The translations under genes and the position numbers were made by a program. Positions 36,301 to 55,700 of a stretch of DNA of 64,000 nt are shown here, piece by piece (the first letter of the stretch is position 1; each line of letters opens with the position of its first letter). The notes under the pieces are model-generated. The model was not told the origin of the DNA, made no database searches, and saw only the letters and a list, made by a program, of their open reading frames with translations. Source of the DNA: Notamacropus eugenii (Eukaryota; Chordata; Mammalia; Diprotodontia; Macropodidae); assembly GCF_028372415.1 (NCBI RefSeq), contig NC_092877.1, positions 389,062,342 to 389,126,341 on the forward strand, given 5' to 3'.

Positions 36301-38842
36301 TTTATGTCTTTGTTTCCCTAATTATACTCACTCTGAAAAAATAAGATACTTCAGGAATTAAATCTTTTACATACAATAACTTCAAACACAAATTTTAACT
36401 TTTGCTTAGTCCATGGAATGGCTACAAATTCAGATCAAAACAGCATGATCTCTTCTGCTTTACAGCCTAATTTAACAATAAATTATTTTGAAAATTTAGT
36501 AGGCCTTCAAAAAAAATCACACAAGATTTTTTAAAACACTTCTTCTAAAACTATTTCCTTTTCTTTAAGAAACACTTTAAAATTTATTCTGATGTTCACT
36601 AAATTTTTATGAAGAAAATTAGTTGGAAATTTTTAAAATGACATATCTCTACCTCCTTAAAGCAAAAAGAAACCTTTAAAATTGGGATTCACTAAACTAT
36701 GTTGGTGTAAAGTAACACCAATTCACAAAGTATTATAACAAAACTAAATTCTTAGTTATTACAGAATTCCTAGTTATCACAAAGGTGTTTGTAATGGAAA
36801 GGAGATTTAGTTTCTATAAGTCAAGAATGACATATCCAATTAATTTGGCCTTATCACGATAACAGATTTTCCTTAAATATATCACTAGAAATTAAATACA
36901 TTCTGGCATTTCCCATAGATAGTCCCTAAACCTTCAAATGAACATACATAAATATATCTTGTAGACGAAACAGGCTTGAAAATCACATCCTTATTTTTTT
37001 TTTATTCTCACTTGCTTAACAGGAATTCTACAACACAGAAACTTTTGCACAGAGTTTTATGAGAACTTTAAGTCAATGCATGACTAAATCACCTCGCAAA
37101 ACATGTGGAAACTATAACTTTAAACCACTATATATTTTCATAATAGCCAAGATTTCAAATGGAAAAATCTGCTATCGTACTAAATATCAAATTATCTAAT
37201 TTCATCTTGAATCTAATCATCTAATACCATCTAATTTCATCATTATCTAAATTCATCTGATTTATAAAAAGCCCAATTCACAGGCAACAAGATCCAAGTT
37301 AAAATTGCTTTGGCAACATTTCTACCTCAGTGTTCTCTCAAATTTCACAATTTAAGAGAAATTCAGAAATACAATTTTAGAAATAACAGCAATAAATTCA
37401 GATGATATTTGCATTTCCAGAAATTATTGATCATATTACTTTTGGTAATTAAAACCACTTCAAAGTTCATAATTACATTAGAGAGAGATAATAACATTGT
37501 ATGTAACCTATGCCAATCATTATGCTAAGCATTTTACAGTCATTATATCATTTGGATCCCATAACAACAACTGTAATTACTTTTCCCTTTACAAATCATG
37601 AAATGGGTCAGAGAAGTGTGAAGCTGACCCAGAGCCGAGAGACTGGTGTCCCAGTGGGGATAATTTTTGTAGGCAGAGTTCAGCGAATGTTTCACACAGG
37701 CCTGACCCATCCACCTATCCCTGCCCTAACAGCTGCAGAATTTACTAAGCCTCAGGTGGTTTGCAGCTGCTGGGACAAGGCAGGCAGAATGTACAGGACC
37801 TACATGACATTTCCAAGCTTTACCTAGAAGGGTGGGCTACAAGGTGCCCAAGGGCACAGGACTGTTAGTATCACTGCCAGTCTGCTAATTGCTGCCCCTA
37901 CACTTCTGCTTTCTTTTCTCTATAATTTGATCTGGGATGAGAAGGGTTAACATGAACCCTTGTGACTATTAAAAAATCCCCATTCTGAGATACTCTCTTA
38001 ACTCTGGGAGTTGGGAATGCTAAGTGATCAGGATGGGGAGGGGGTGTTTTAGCAAGGTGAGCTCCTGGAGCTATCCCCAGTCTTAAGAATTCTTTCCCAG
38101 TAATTCCAAATGATAAGTTTCCAAACATTTTAATGATTAATCTCACAACCTACAAAATCTGCAAAAATGATTTTAACTAAGATGATTGAACTTTTCATTG
38201 TAATTCCAGGTTGGCCAGACCAGAACAACAAGGAAAAGTCTCGGGCTGCCTGCATTTTAAAACTTACAAGATAACAGACTCATTCACAGCACACATGATA
38301 CAGATGGAGACATACGCTTACAGACAAAGTAGCAATCAACGACAGAGAGAGACAGAATCAGAAGCTGTTAGAAATCCCATCAGGAATTGGCTATTACAAT
38401 TCCAAGGAAAGGGGTTTGCAAGGATTCAAGACCTGACACAATAAGGGTGCCCCTCCACGGTCCTAGGAGGGCTGGGGAGCCTTGGTGCCCCTGGAGTTTC
38501 TGACTTTCCATAACCCTGAGATGGGTCCTACGTTCAGATTTCCCATGCCTTGGTTTCTTAGGTTTGCGGTCCCTTACCACATTGGGAGTGGGGAGTGGGT
38601 TGGCATGAGAGCTGTTTGAAATTCCCTCAGCCTGTTTCTAGTGTTTTGGCAATAATCTGCAGGAAATCCTTAAGGGGAAGGGGAGAGGGAGGAAATGGGG
38701 GGCTGTTGGAGGCCTAGGAGGTAAAGGTGGAGGAGGAGGAGGAGGAGTAGTAGTATTAAAGCATCCTCTGGACATCTTGACTGTCCCAGGGCATGTTTAA
38801 CTAGGCCCCAAACAGACGTGGGGGAGCGGCAGGCTTGCTGCT

Positions 38843-38980
38843 AGAATTCTATACAACGTACTCAGGCGATGTTCTGCCCAGCTGGACTCCCAAGGAGGCA
38901 TGCTTGACCTGTCATGTCCCTGCTGTTGCCTGTACAACGTTTGCGGCTCATGAAGCTGCAGTAGGATGGAGTCCGGCTAT
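38843..38980 (-). repeat. partial LTR block matching the one at 32940
   Basis: The block shares 'agaattctatacaacgtact', 'ggaggcatgcttgacct', 'catgtccctgctgttgc' and 'ggctcatgaagctgcag' with 33221-33350, in the same order and orientation. It is the far LTR remnant of the fossil element or a nearby relative. A different LTR follows it on the right. Confidence 0.65.
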
Positions 38981-39015
38981 CCCAGGCAGCTTCTCCCTAG
39001 CCCAAGGACACAACC

Positions 39016-39492
39016 TGTCCCAGCAGGAACTGTTCTCTCCCTTCCTGATACAGTAGCCAGCTGCACCTACAGGACTTATTAGCCTGCGCCGGCTGTGTAC
39101 TGTCCAATCACATGCGTCCTAGACTTAGACAGACGTACATTCTCTCACATCTGTCTGGTGTATTTCTCAGTCAGCCCGGATGTTGGTGGATTGAGTGCGG
39201 GTTCAGGTGTAAAACCACCCCTCCAGGTGGCCCCCCTTAGGCTACATCAAAAGTGCATGTTCCTTTAAGAACTAACCACTCCTTAACCACTCCCTAATCC
39301 CACCCCAAACACCTAGCTAGCATACTTGGCACAAGGGATACTACAGAACATCCTACGTAAACTTGCTCTGTTCGCTAAGACCTCTCGCTCGCTTCCCTGA
39401 TAAATCTTTACCTTGACTTCAACTATGCATGAGTTCGAGCTCCTCTCCAGACGACCTGCCCCTGGTACCCTGGTCTTTGTGGGGGTCTCACA
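39016..39492 (+). mobile_element. LTR remnant, class I (ERV1-like), plus orientation
   Basis: The stretch runs from 'tgtcccagcaggaactg' to 'tttgtgggggtctcaca'. It contains a CCAAT box ('gtccaatcac') and a U5-like end of the kind seen in gammaretroviral LTRs ('gggggtct...ca'). No primer-binding site or internal region follows it, so it looks like a solitary or truncated LTR abutting the ERV2-like remnant. The 5' boundary is approximate. Confidence 0.45.
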
Positions 39493-39507
39493 CCCCCTTC
39501 CAGCGCT

Positions 39508-39605
39508 CATCAAGAAGGGCCCCAGTTCAAACACAACCTCGGACGCTTAGGGTTGGGTGACCCTGGGCAAGTCACTTCACCTGCTTGCCTCAGTTTCCTC
39601 ATTAA
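39508..39605 (+). mobile_element. SINE fragment beside the LTR
   Basis: The phrases 'ccccagttcaaacacaacctcggacgcttag', 'gggtgaccctgggcaagtcacttcacc' and 'tgcctcagtttcctcatt' are the core and 3' part of a marsupial-type SINE. The tRNA-like head is missing on the LTR side. Confidence 0.65.
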
Positions 39606-40078
39606 CAGCATCTGCCACACAGGCGCTTAATGCTTGTGGAAGTTTTCTCTCTCCCGCAGAAACGAGTGGGGGAGTCACTGTTGGAGATCAGGGTCTGTCA
39701 GGTGGGAGAACACAAGACCCCTTGGGGCGTCTGAGAGGATGCACGTGGTGCTGGGAGTGGGGAGGGGCTGCCCACCCCAAATGGTCCCAGGAGATGGCAC
39801 CTTCAGCCCCACCCCCCCCGACGGCTCCGCCCATCCGTGACCGCAGACGCGATGGGCTTCTAGCCATATATAGCCGCAGTGAGAGCCAGAGTCGGTCGCT
39901 GGGTCTGCTGGAACTACAAATCCCAGAAACCCTCGCGCCTCCTTCCGCGCTCAGCGGGCGTACCTAGAGTTCTACGTCTCGCTCCCCGCCCCCGCCTTCC
40001 CCGGGCCCTCTTACGTAGGAGCATTTCGGGGGCCGGCCCCCTGCGCAGGCGCACTACGTTCCCGCGAGTTGCTCCGCA

Positions 40079-49100
<9,022 letters not shown>

Positions 49101-49317
49101 GCCTCGTGGCTCAGGCCGACGTTTGGCCAGGATGGGAGAGGCAACTGGCGGCCTCAGAGCTTGGGGCAGAAAGGGAAGGTCAGAATTCCATGCCTGTTAT
49201 GGGATGGCTTTGGAAACTGCTGCAAAGGCTTGAGCTGTGCTCATTACTGGCTAGTGGGCAGGAATCTGCCACGGTTGGCTAGTTTTTATCCATATACAGT
49301 TTTTCAATTGAAAATGC

Positions 49318-49323
49318 AATAAA
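49318..49323 (+). promoter_or_regulatory. DHX33: DHX33 poly(A) signal
   Basis: AATAAA lies 218 bases after the DHX33 stop and is followed by a T-rich stretch ('gacttttgtaaaatttttagg'). This gives a short 3' UTR of about 245 bases. Confidence 0.8.
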
Positions 49324-49554
49324 TTGACTTTTGTAAAATTTTTAGGAAGGAGATGTTGCCGCTGCATGGCCTCATTCATTTAGCTTGGGCTCCTCTGGGG
49401 GCCTTGCCAAAGTTGGTGCCAAGAGAGGTGTGAGGTGATGGGGGTGGGGTGGGTGGAGAGGCCTTGGGGTCATGGCTCCAAGCCCCTCCCTGCCAGGAGC
49501 TGTGGAGCCTGAGGAAATTCTTCTGTCTGCTCATTTCTGGCTGCTGGTGGTAAC

Positions 49555-49730
49555 AGGTGGCAAAGTGCTTTATATCTACCCACCTTCTCATCTCATTTAA
49601 GCCTGGTCTAGGTTCTGTCATTGTTCCCATTTCTGTGCTGTGGAAATGGAGGCTGGCGGAGTTGATGTGACTTTGGCAGGGATTGAGGCAGGTCTTGGAC
49701 TCAGCATTTCCTCAACCACAGTCCAAAACA
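49555..49730 (-). mobile_element. MIR SINE remnant (antisense)
   Basis: The phrases 'ggcaaagtgctttatatctacc', 'tctcatctcatttaagcctgg', 'attgttcccatttctgtgctgtggaaatggaggctgg' and 'gacttggcaggg'-like text follow the MIR reverse complement. It is strongly decayed. Confidence 0.5.
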
Positions 49731-50219
49731 CTTTCCATGCCACCACCCAGCTTCTGCTGCTAAGTGATTCTTACACAGGTGAGCTTTCGAATATTTGGAG
49801 GCAGCAGCCATACCCTAGCAGACCTGGGTGCACACCCCTGCTTTCACCAGGCCTTTCCCCAGTCTCCTGGGTCCCTGGCAGCTCTGTATAATTGGAGTGA
49901 AGTACTCACCCATACGTAGCCCTGTGCCAGGCTTCAGGACAAAGCTCATTGTGTGAGAGCCCTGTGCCCATGCAGGAGAAGCTGCAGAATTCAGATCAAA
50001 CCAGGTCATGCTTTCATGGATCTCAGAGGGCGGTTGTTCATTTGCACATTTTCTTGTCTCTGCATTAGCTCTTAGAGATCTTCCCAGCCTTCCCTACCAG
50101 TCACCTGCATCATTTCTTACAGTACACAGGACTGTCCAAGTAGCCAGTTTGGGGGGTGTCTTTGGACTTCAAATGTTCCCCACTTCCGTCCATCCTCCCC
50201 TCAGTCACTAAAATGGTTT

Positions 50220-50600
50220 TCCTAAAGCTCAGTGCAGGCTCTCTGCCCCCATAACCCCCTCCCCCTCCAATAGACTCCAGGGGCTCCCTAGTGCTTCTAG
50301 GATCAAACACAAAGAACCCTACATTATCTGCCCTTCCCCCTCTTCCAGTCTTATTATACCTTACTTCCCAAATTGGACTTTTGGATTCAGTGATCCCAGC
50401 TTCCTGTCTGTTTCACTAACAAGGCCCTCCATATGTCTGGCATTTTCTCTGGCTACCCTCCACCCCCACGTCTGGAATGTTCTGTCTCTTGCCTTCCTTT
50501 GAGCCCCAGCTAGAATCCCCTTTTCTACAAGAAGCCTTTCTGGGCCATCCTTAATCTTTGTGCCTTTCCATTACTGATTATCTCAATCACCACATGTATT
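50220..50600 (+). mobile_element. L2-like LINE 3' region (sense)
   Basis: The order 'aatagactccaggggctccctagtgcttctaggatcaaac', 'ctacattatctgcccttcc', 'cacgtctggaatgttctgtctcttgccttcc' and 'ctacaagaagcctttctgggcc' matches the conserved 3' LINE phrases ('agtggctccctattgcctctaggat... tggaatg... aggaggcctttcctga'). Confidence 0.6.
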
Positions 50601-50635
50601 ATATATTATGGTGTGTGGGTGTGTGTGTAAAATTA

Positions 50636-50795
50636 GGGCAGCTAAGTGGCACAGTGGATTAGAAGTATCTGGCCCCAGACACTAGCTATATGACCCTGCA
50701 CAATTGCCTCAGTTTTCTCATCTGTAAAATGAGCTGGAGAAGGAAATGGCAAACCTTTCCAGTATGTTTGCCAAGAAGATCCCACCTTCCTTCCC
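50636..50795 (+). mobile_element. tRNA-derived SINE (sense)
   Basis: The head is 'agggcagctaagtggcacagtggatt' and the tail 'cctcagttttctcatctgtaaaatgagctggagaaggaaatggcaaacc...tttgccaagaa'. The middle is shortened, but both ends of a MAR1-like SINE are present. Confidence 0.8.
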
Positions 50796-50890
50796 TTGCC
50801 CATCGAGAAAGTACAAAGCAAACAAAAAGAACCGTTACCAATAGGTCAAGCAAGCCAGTCTGTGCTGACCATGTCTAAAAACTGTCCATA

Positions 50891-51500
50891 TGTTGAGGTT
50901 CAGGGGTGCTGGGGACCCTGAAATACCGACATGCCAGGTCCTGCCCAAATGAATTCAACTCAAGCTTTCTTAAAGCCAAAGAAAAAGTTTATTAAAGATT
51001 TGCCATACTGGGTTGACTCAAGGAGCCTAAGCTTTTGTAACTCTCCCAGATAGAATCTCAGACAGAGTCTGAGGTGGATTGAATCTGAGCACCTTCAAGG
51101 AATCGGGATGGAATTTAAATACAGAAAAAGACTGAGAAGCATCCAGGTGTTGGCAGGGATGGTCTTGGTAGATCAAACCTAGGAGAGAATCCTGATGGGA
51201 GTGGTCAGAAGCCTGGGGAATGGGGTTTTAATAGGATCAAGGGTGGGGAGTGCAACAGAGACCAGTGCACAGCGATAATGAAAAGCCCAAGGGCTTCCTG
51301 AGACTGCTGGAACAAATGGGAAGATTAGATTTGAATAAGAAAGGCCAGATTAAGTGGGAACATTCAAGAAGGCTCCCAGAGTCTGAACCCATCACATTTA
51401 CACTGAGCCCAGCATTAGTGTCTCCAGTGGTGGGCAGAGACTTTCCTCCCGAGGCCTCTGGAATTGTGAGAGCTTCGGTAGTGAGAATTTTCAGGGTCCT
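50891..51500 (-). mobile_element. LTR remnant (ERV, antisense)
   Basis: On the minus strand there is a TATA-like GTATTTAAATTCC (51111-51123), then AATAAA at 50988-50993, then about 97 bases ending in 'aacctcaaca', as expected for U3-R-U5 of a retroviral LTR. The upstream (right) limit is uncertain. No internal retroviral sequence was recognised, so it is probably a solitary LTR fossil. Confidence 0.5.
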
Positions 51501-51594
51501 TGCTAGCTACGGATAATGCAGGTACACTGTCATTCATTTAAGCAGAATGGGATACCTCCAATCCGTGTGGGATGGAGGTGTAGGTCTCACAACT

Positions 51595-51912
51595 GCCGAG
51601 ATGGACACGAGTGTATGTAGGATCTCTCCTTCCGAGGTACCAATCCGGGCAGGCTGGATACAATCTAAGCTCAGTCCCAGGTAGCTGGGATTCTAGGTAC
51701 CCCAGGCTAGGCGCTCCCGGTCCCTTCCTTAGCCTGAAGCGCAGGCAGTTCCCACAAGTGCATGTTGGATACTTTGTAACCTTAGCCTGAAGCGCAGGCA
51801 TTTCCGGCTCGTACATATTGGATATTATGTACACATGCAAGTTGGATACAATGTAACCTTAACCTGCAGCGAAGTCAGTTCGGTCACATGCAAGTTAGAT
51901 ACAACGTAACCT
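51595..51912. repeat. about 53-bp tandem array upstream of C1QBP
   Basis: Units open with 'cctta(g/a)cctg(a/c)agcg' at 51727, 51780 and 51857, and the following unit boundary is at 51910; the spacings are 53, 77 and 53. The 77-base unit carries an extra copy of the 24-base sub-block '(a/t)gcaagttggatacaatgtaa'. A weaker related unit lies further left ('ggctggatacaatctaa' near 51650). The array ends where the C1QBP CpG island starts. Confidence 0.85.
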
Positions 51913-52740
51913 GGGCGCTCGCGGTCAGTGACAGAGAATGGGGATGCCTCTGGAGGAAACTGGCCTGAAATGGAGCCCCGCCTCCTTCGGAGGAGGGTCG
52001 GACAAAAGGATGGTGAAAACAATGAGGTTAAACAGGAAGGCAGAAAACAGGCGGGGAAAGTGCGCTCACGTCTGGGCGTGTCCAGAGAATACGCGGTCTC
52101 GAGCCATTCGGGGAAACTCCGGGCCCTCCTCGCTCTAGAGTCGGGTGACTCCAGTAGTGGCGTCGCAACCAGTCAATCATCGTGCAGTCCTTGAGTACCT
52201 TCACTGGTGCTATCACCATCTCCCGACGAGGGGCGCTGTGACCCTCCGAGGTGGCGCACGAACTTCCGGAACGGGACGATCTTGGGCCTTTCCGGCCAGC
52301 GCATTTCCCGGCGTGCTCCGCACTCTCTGCTGTCTTTCCGGTCTCCTACGGCGCTCCCACGCCTCTCCGCGTGTCTCGGTCATGGCCCCGCTGCTGCTAC
52401 CGCTGCTGCTGCGCCCTGCGGCCCGGGCCCTGCGTCCCGCCGCCCTCCCGACGCTGCGCCCCCCCATGGCCGCCGCCACCCGCGCCTTCGGAGGCCTCCT
52501 GGGGGGAGGAATCGCCGGCAGGCCTGGGCCCGCGCGCCCCCGACTCCTGCAGCCGCTCCGGAATGCCCCTGGCCTATGCTCGTGCACGTGCGGGGGGCTC
52601 CACACCGAGGGTGAGCGCGCGGCCGGGACCTGGGGAGAGCGGGGGAGGGGCTCCCACGCTGACCCCATGGGGTGCGCACGTGGATCCGCACACCTTCCCA
52701 AAGGCGGTCAAGTCGCTTTCGGGGCGCCGATTATTCGGAT
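51900..52740 (+). promoter_or_regulatory. C1QBP: C1QBP CpG-island promoter
   Basis: A CpG-dense block spans about 480 bases before and 360 after the C1QBP ATG. An ETS-type site ACTTCCGGA occurs at about 52262-52270, with further TTCCGG repeats near 52290 and 52335. No TATA box is evident. This is a housekeeping-type promoter. Confidence 0.75.
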
Positions 52741-55700
52741 TGGCGAGGGCTGGGTTTGGAATTGGGGCTCCTGCCCGGGTAGTTACGGAGGGAGCAGGCC
52801 CCACGTGGCTCTGACCCTAACCCCCTGACCTATTTTCAAGGTGACCCTTGGTGTGGGGAGTGCTTGTAGCTGCCTCGCCTTCCCACTGCCAGGCCATCCT
52901 GGCTCAGTCTGCCCTTCTGTCCTCTCCCGATCCGACACTCTCTCTGTCAAGACTCATCTGGCTTCTGGCTTCTGTCGACTTTGCTAAGTCTGTGGTTTCC
53001 AACTCTAACCACGCTGAATGATCATCAGAGCCCAGGACGATCCACAGCGCATTGGGGTGCCCAGTCCAGCGGGCAATTCTGCCTTTGGAATTGGCGCCCC
53101 AAGAGTTTACCCACATGCTGGCAGCTCCCACAGACAATGGATGCTGCTACTGCCTTTAACAGGCGGGGAGGGTAGGTGTGGTGGCAGTGGAGCTAAGGCT
53201 GCTTGGAGAGGGGATTAAGAGAAATAAGTGTTGAGAAAAAACCACTTCATAGGCGGAGAGTGGGTTGGTGGCCATATTTGCCTAATGAATACTAGGACCC
53301 CGTGGGGCAGCTAGGTGGTGCAGTGGATAGAGCATCAGTGCAGGAGTCAGGAGGACCTGAGTTCAAATCTCACCTCAGACACTTGACACTCACTAGCTGT
53401 GTGACCTTGGGCAAGTCACTTAACCCCAATTTGCCTCCTCCTGGGTCATCTCCAGTCATCCTGAGGAATATCAGGTCACTGGATTCAGATGGGTCTGGAG
53501 GAGAAGTGAGGCTGGTGACCTGCACAGCCCTCCCTCACTCAAAACAAAGTCAAGAGCAAGTCGTGTCGTTATTTCTCTGCTGGCGTGGTCTTCTTCCACA
53601 ATGAAGGATGATCACACCCTAGGACCCCATACATTATATTTTTATTTTGGTTTTTGTTTCATTTGTTACATTGGTCAAGTTGTTTAGTCTCTGCCCACAG
53701 AGATATTTCTGTAGAGGATTAGAGATTCTTTCAGTTCAGAGCTACTGGATTAATGTGAGATTTTGTGCTTGGCCCCAGGGTAGTTGATGGCTATGGCAGA
53801 GAGGGAATAGGGTAGGAAGAACATTATCGCAAACCTCCTATGTGCTAGGCACTGTGCACCTTATAAATATTCTCTCACTCTTGAGCCTCTTGAGGGCCTT
53901 GGGAGGTAAAGGCTATTCCCCATTTTTCCAGAAGTGGAAGGTGGCATCCCTCGTGGGTGGTCTTCAAGCAGAAGCTGGTGCCATCAAGTTACTGGGCTGC
54001 CTTGTGATACTCTGCACCCTCCCCATAGCATCTCTGTTCTCAGGGGAACCCACTGGACCTAAGATTTCATCAGTGTAGAAGATGAAGGAATTAGCGGCAC
54101 CATTGCATGTGGCACCTCATCCATAACTTAGCAGGGGCAAAATGATTAGGGCTGGTCTCTCTAGATTGCCCCTTATTTAGACACTGGGACATCTGACCCA
54201 AAATTGCCCAACAAAACAAATAGACCATCGGACTCTAACCCTAAATGGACCAGGTTCCCCTTAGTGTGCCTGTTTGGGTAGGGTGGACAGAGGGAGATTT
54301 GTCCCAGGTCCTCTGTTTAATCAGGGCAGACTTGGCAGAGACGGAATTTTCAGGGTGTCTTAAATGAGGCTTCTGCCTAAATGTAATTGCTGGGCCTTGA
54401 CTGTGGCCCCCTGACCTCTCTGGATCTGGCTTTCCTCTACAATGAGTGTTTTGGCTTCAGTTGCCCCTGCCTTCTGTCCCCTCTGAGCAGCACCATCTCT
54501 GTGGCAAGTGAGCCACAGCATCAGGATCCAGTGAGTCACTCTTTGCTCAGTCCACAACTTAAGGTTGTGGAATGGGGCCTAGTGCTACCATAAGTGCACA
54601 CAACTGTCCAGGGGTTGTGTTAACACAAACTACTCAGGAAAGATTGGCAAATTCACTGTGAACACTGGAAGTGGTCTAGCAGGTGCTGAGGGTCAGCTGT
54701 CATCTCCAAACAGATTTCACCTCGGTGGGAGACCAAGAGTGGACATTATAGATGCTGTGTCTCCCCCGAACAAAGTCAGAGGGAAGTGGATGGAGGATGT
54801 CGTATTTCACAACTGTGGAGATAACTTGGCAGTCTCAAATTGAGAAAAATATGAATGATTTCCCCAGTCCAGGTAGCAAGATTCCTAAGAAAAGCTAGAC
54901 CGACAACAGTATCAGTGCACTTAACGTCTCCTGCTTCTGTCAGCTGGCACCCATTGGACAAAAGTCCAGAGAAGTTGATCATTTCCTCCTGCAGTGTGAC
55001 TTGCCAAAATATTAGTACATGAATCCCTTTATCTGCACTGGACTCTTTGGGTCTCTTTCCCATGCCTCCCTTTTGTCCCATGGTTTAGGGTCCATCTTGA
55101 GCCCTGTAGCTCTAGCAGGCTCAGGCTCACTGCTGGGACGTTCTCTTTCCCAACCTTCTGGTTTTGCCCTTGCCTCATGGGGCTGATTCCCTAGTCTCCC
55201 TCCCTCTATTGCTGTATAATAAATGACTTAACACTTGTGTCAGTCCAGTTCCCCTCCTGTGATCAGATGCTCCTGGAGTCCAGAGACTCTTACATTTTCA
55301 TCTTGGCACTAAATGGGTATTTGGGTCTGAAGGCAGGCCCTGTCTTCAGGGAACTTCCTTCTCAGGAGTAGATGGGGTCAGGGGGTCAGGAGTTGTGCAC
55401 AGAGGCACTGGGGGCACCTCTTCCTCGCCTATCATTTATTCCTGACCGGGGTGGCCAGCCTTGACTCCAGATTCATGTTCACAGCTGCTGGGGAGAGGGA
55501 ATCCAGGCCTGATCTATAGTCCCTACTCCCCATGCTACAGAGTGGGGCGTGTGGCCATATTGTCACTATGATGATCTCTGACTGCCCCACCCAGCTCTAT
55601 CTTGATAAAGCTTGTCCATGCCAAGGGTCTCTGCATGTGTCTTTAACATGAACCCATGATAGAGTTTAAAAGGCAGCTTTCCCATGTCTCCATTTTTATT

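Larger units (their letters stand above)
32940..38980 (-). mobile_element. fossil betaretrovirus-like ERV (ERV2/class II), broken
   Basis: An old endogenous retrovirus lies in minus orientation. A 408-bp LTR (32940-33347) starts TGCGGGACTCC and ends CCTTACA on the minus strand, and is preceded by a purine tract ending in 'aaaaggggg'. A related partial LTR block lies at 38843-38980. By eye the two blocks share about 130 bases with roughly a dozen differences, which suggests an age of tens of millions of years. Internal parts include env transmembrane-like sequence next to the LTR and a proline-rich gag-like stretch near 38700. The interior is AT-rich. No intact gene remains, and the element is broken many times. 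A SINE-like insertion is suspected near 37510-37640. Confidence 0.6.
49346..51895. other. intergenic DHX33-C1QBP
   Basis: No gene is recognised. Contents in order are an antisense MIR-type remnant (49555-49730), an L2-like sense piece (50220-50600), a SINE (50636-50795), an antisense LTR (50891-51500) and a 53-bp tandem array (51595-51912). Positions 49760-50200 show nothing I can name. Confidence 0.65.

Noticed and set aside
37510-37640. MIR-like stretch inside the ERV interior as evidence that the interior is not retroviral
   Set aside because: The similarity also fits the younger marsupial SINE family, which could have inserted later, so it neither proves nor disproves the ERV call.
52213-52814. 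Long overlapping frames across C1QBP exon 1
   Set aside because: Shadows of the real exon in a CpG island; only the frame from 52382 matches the family and splices onward correctly.
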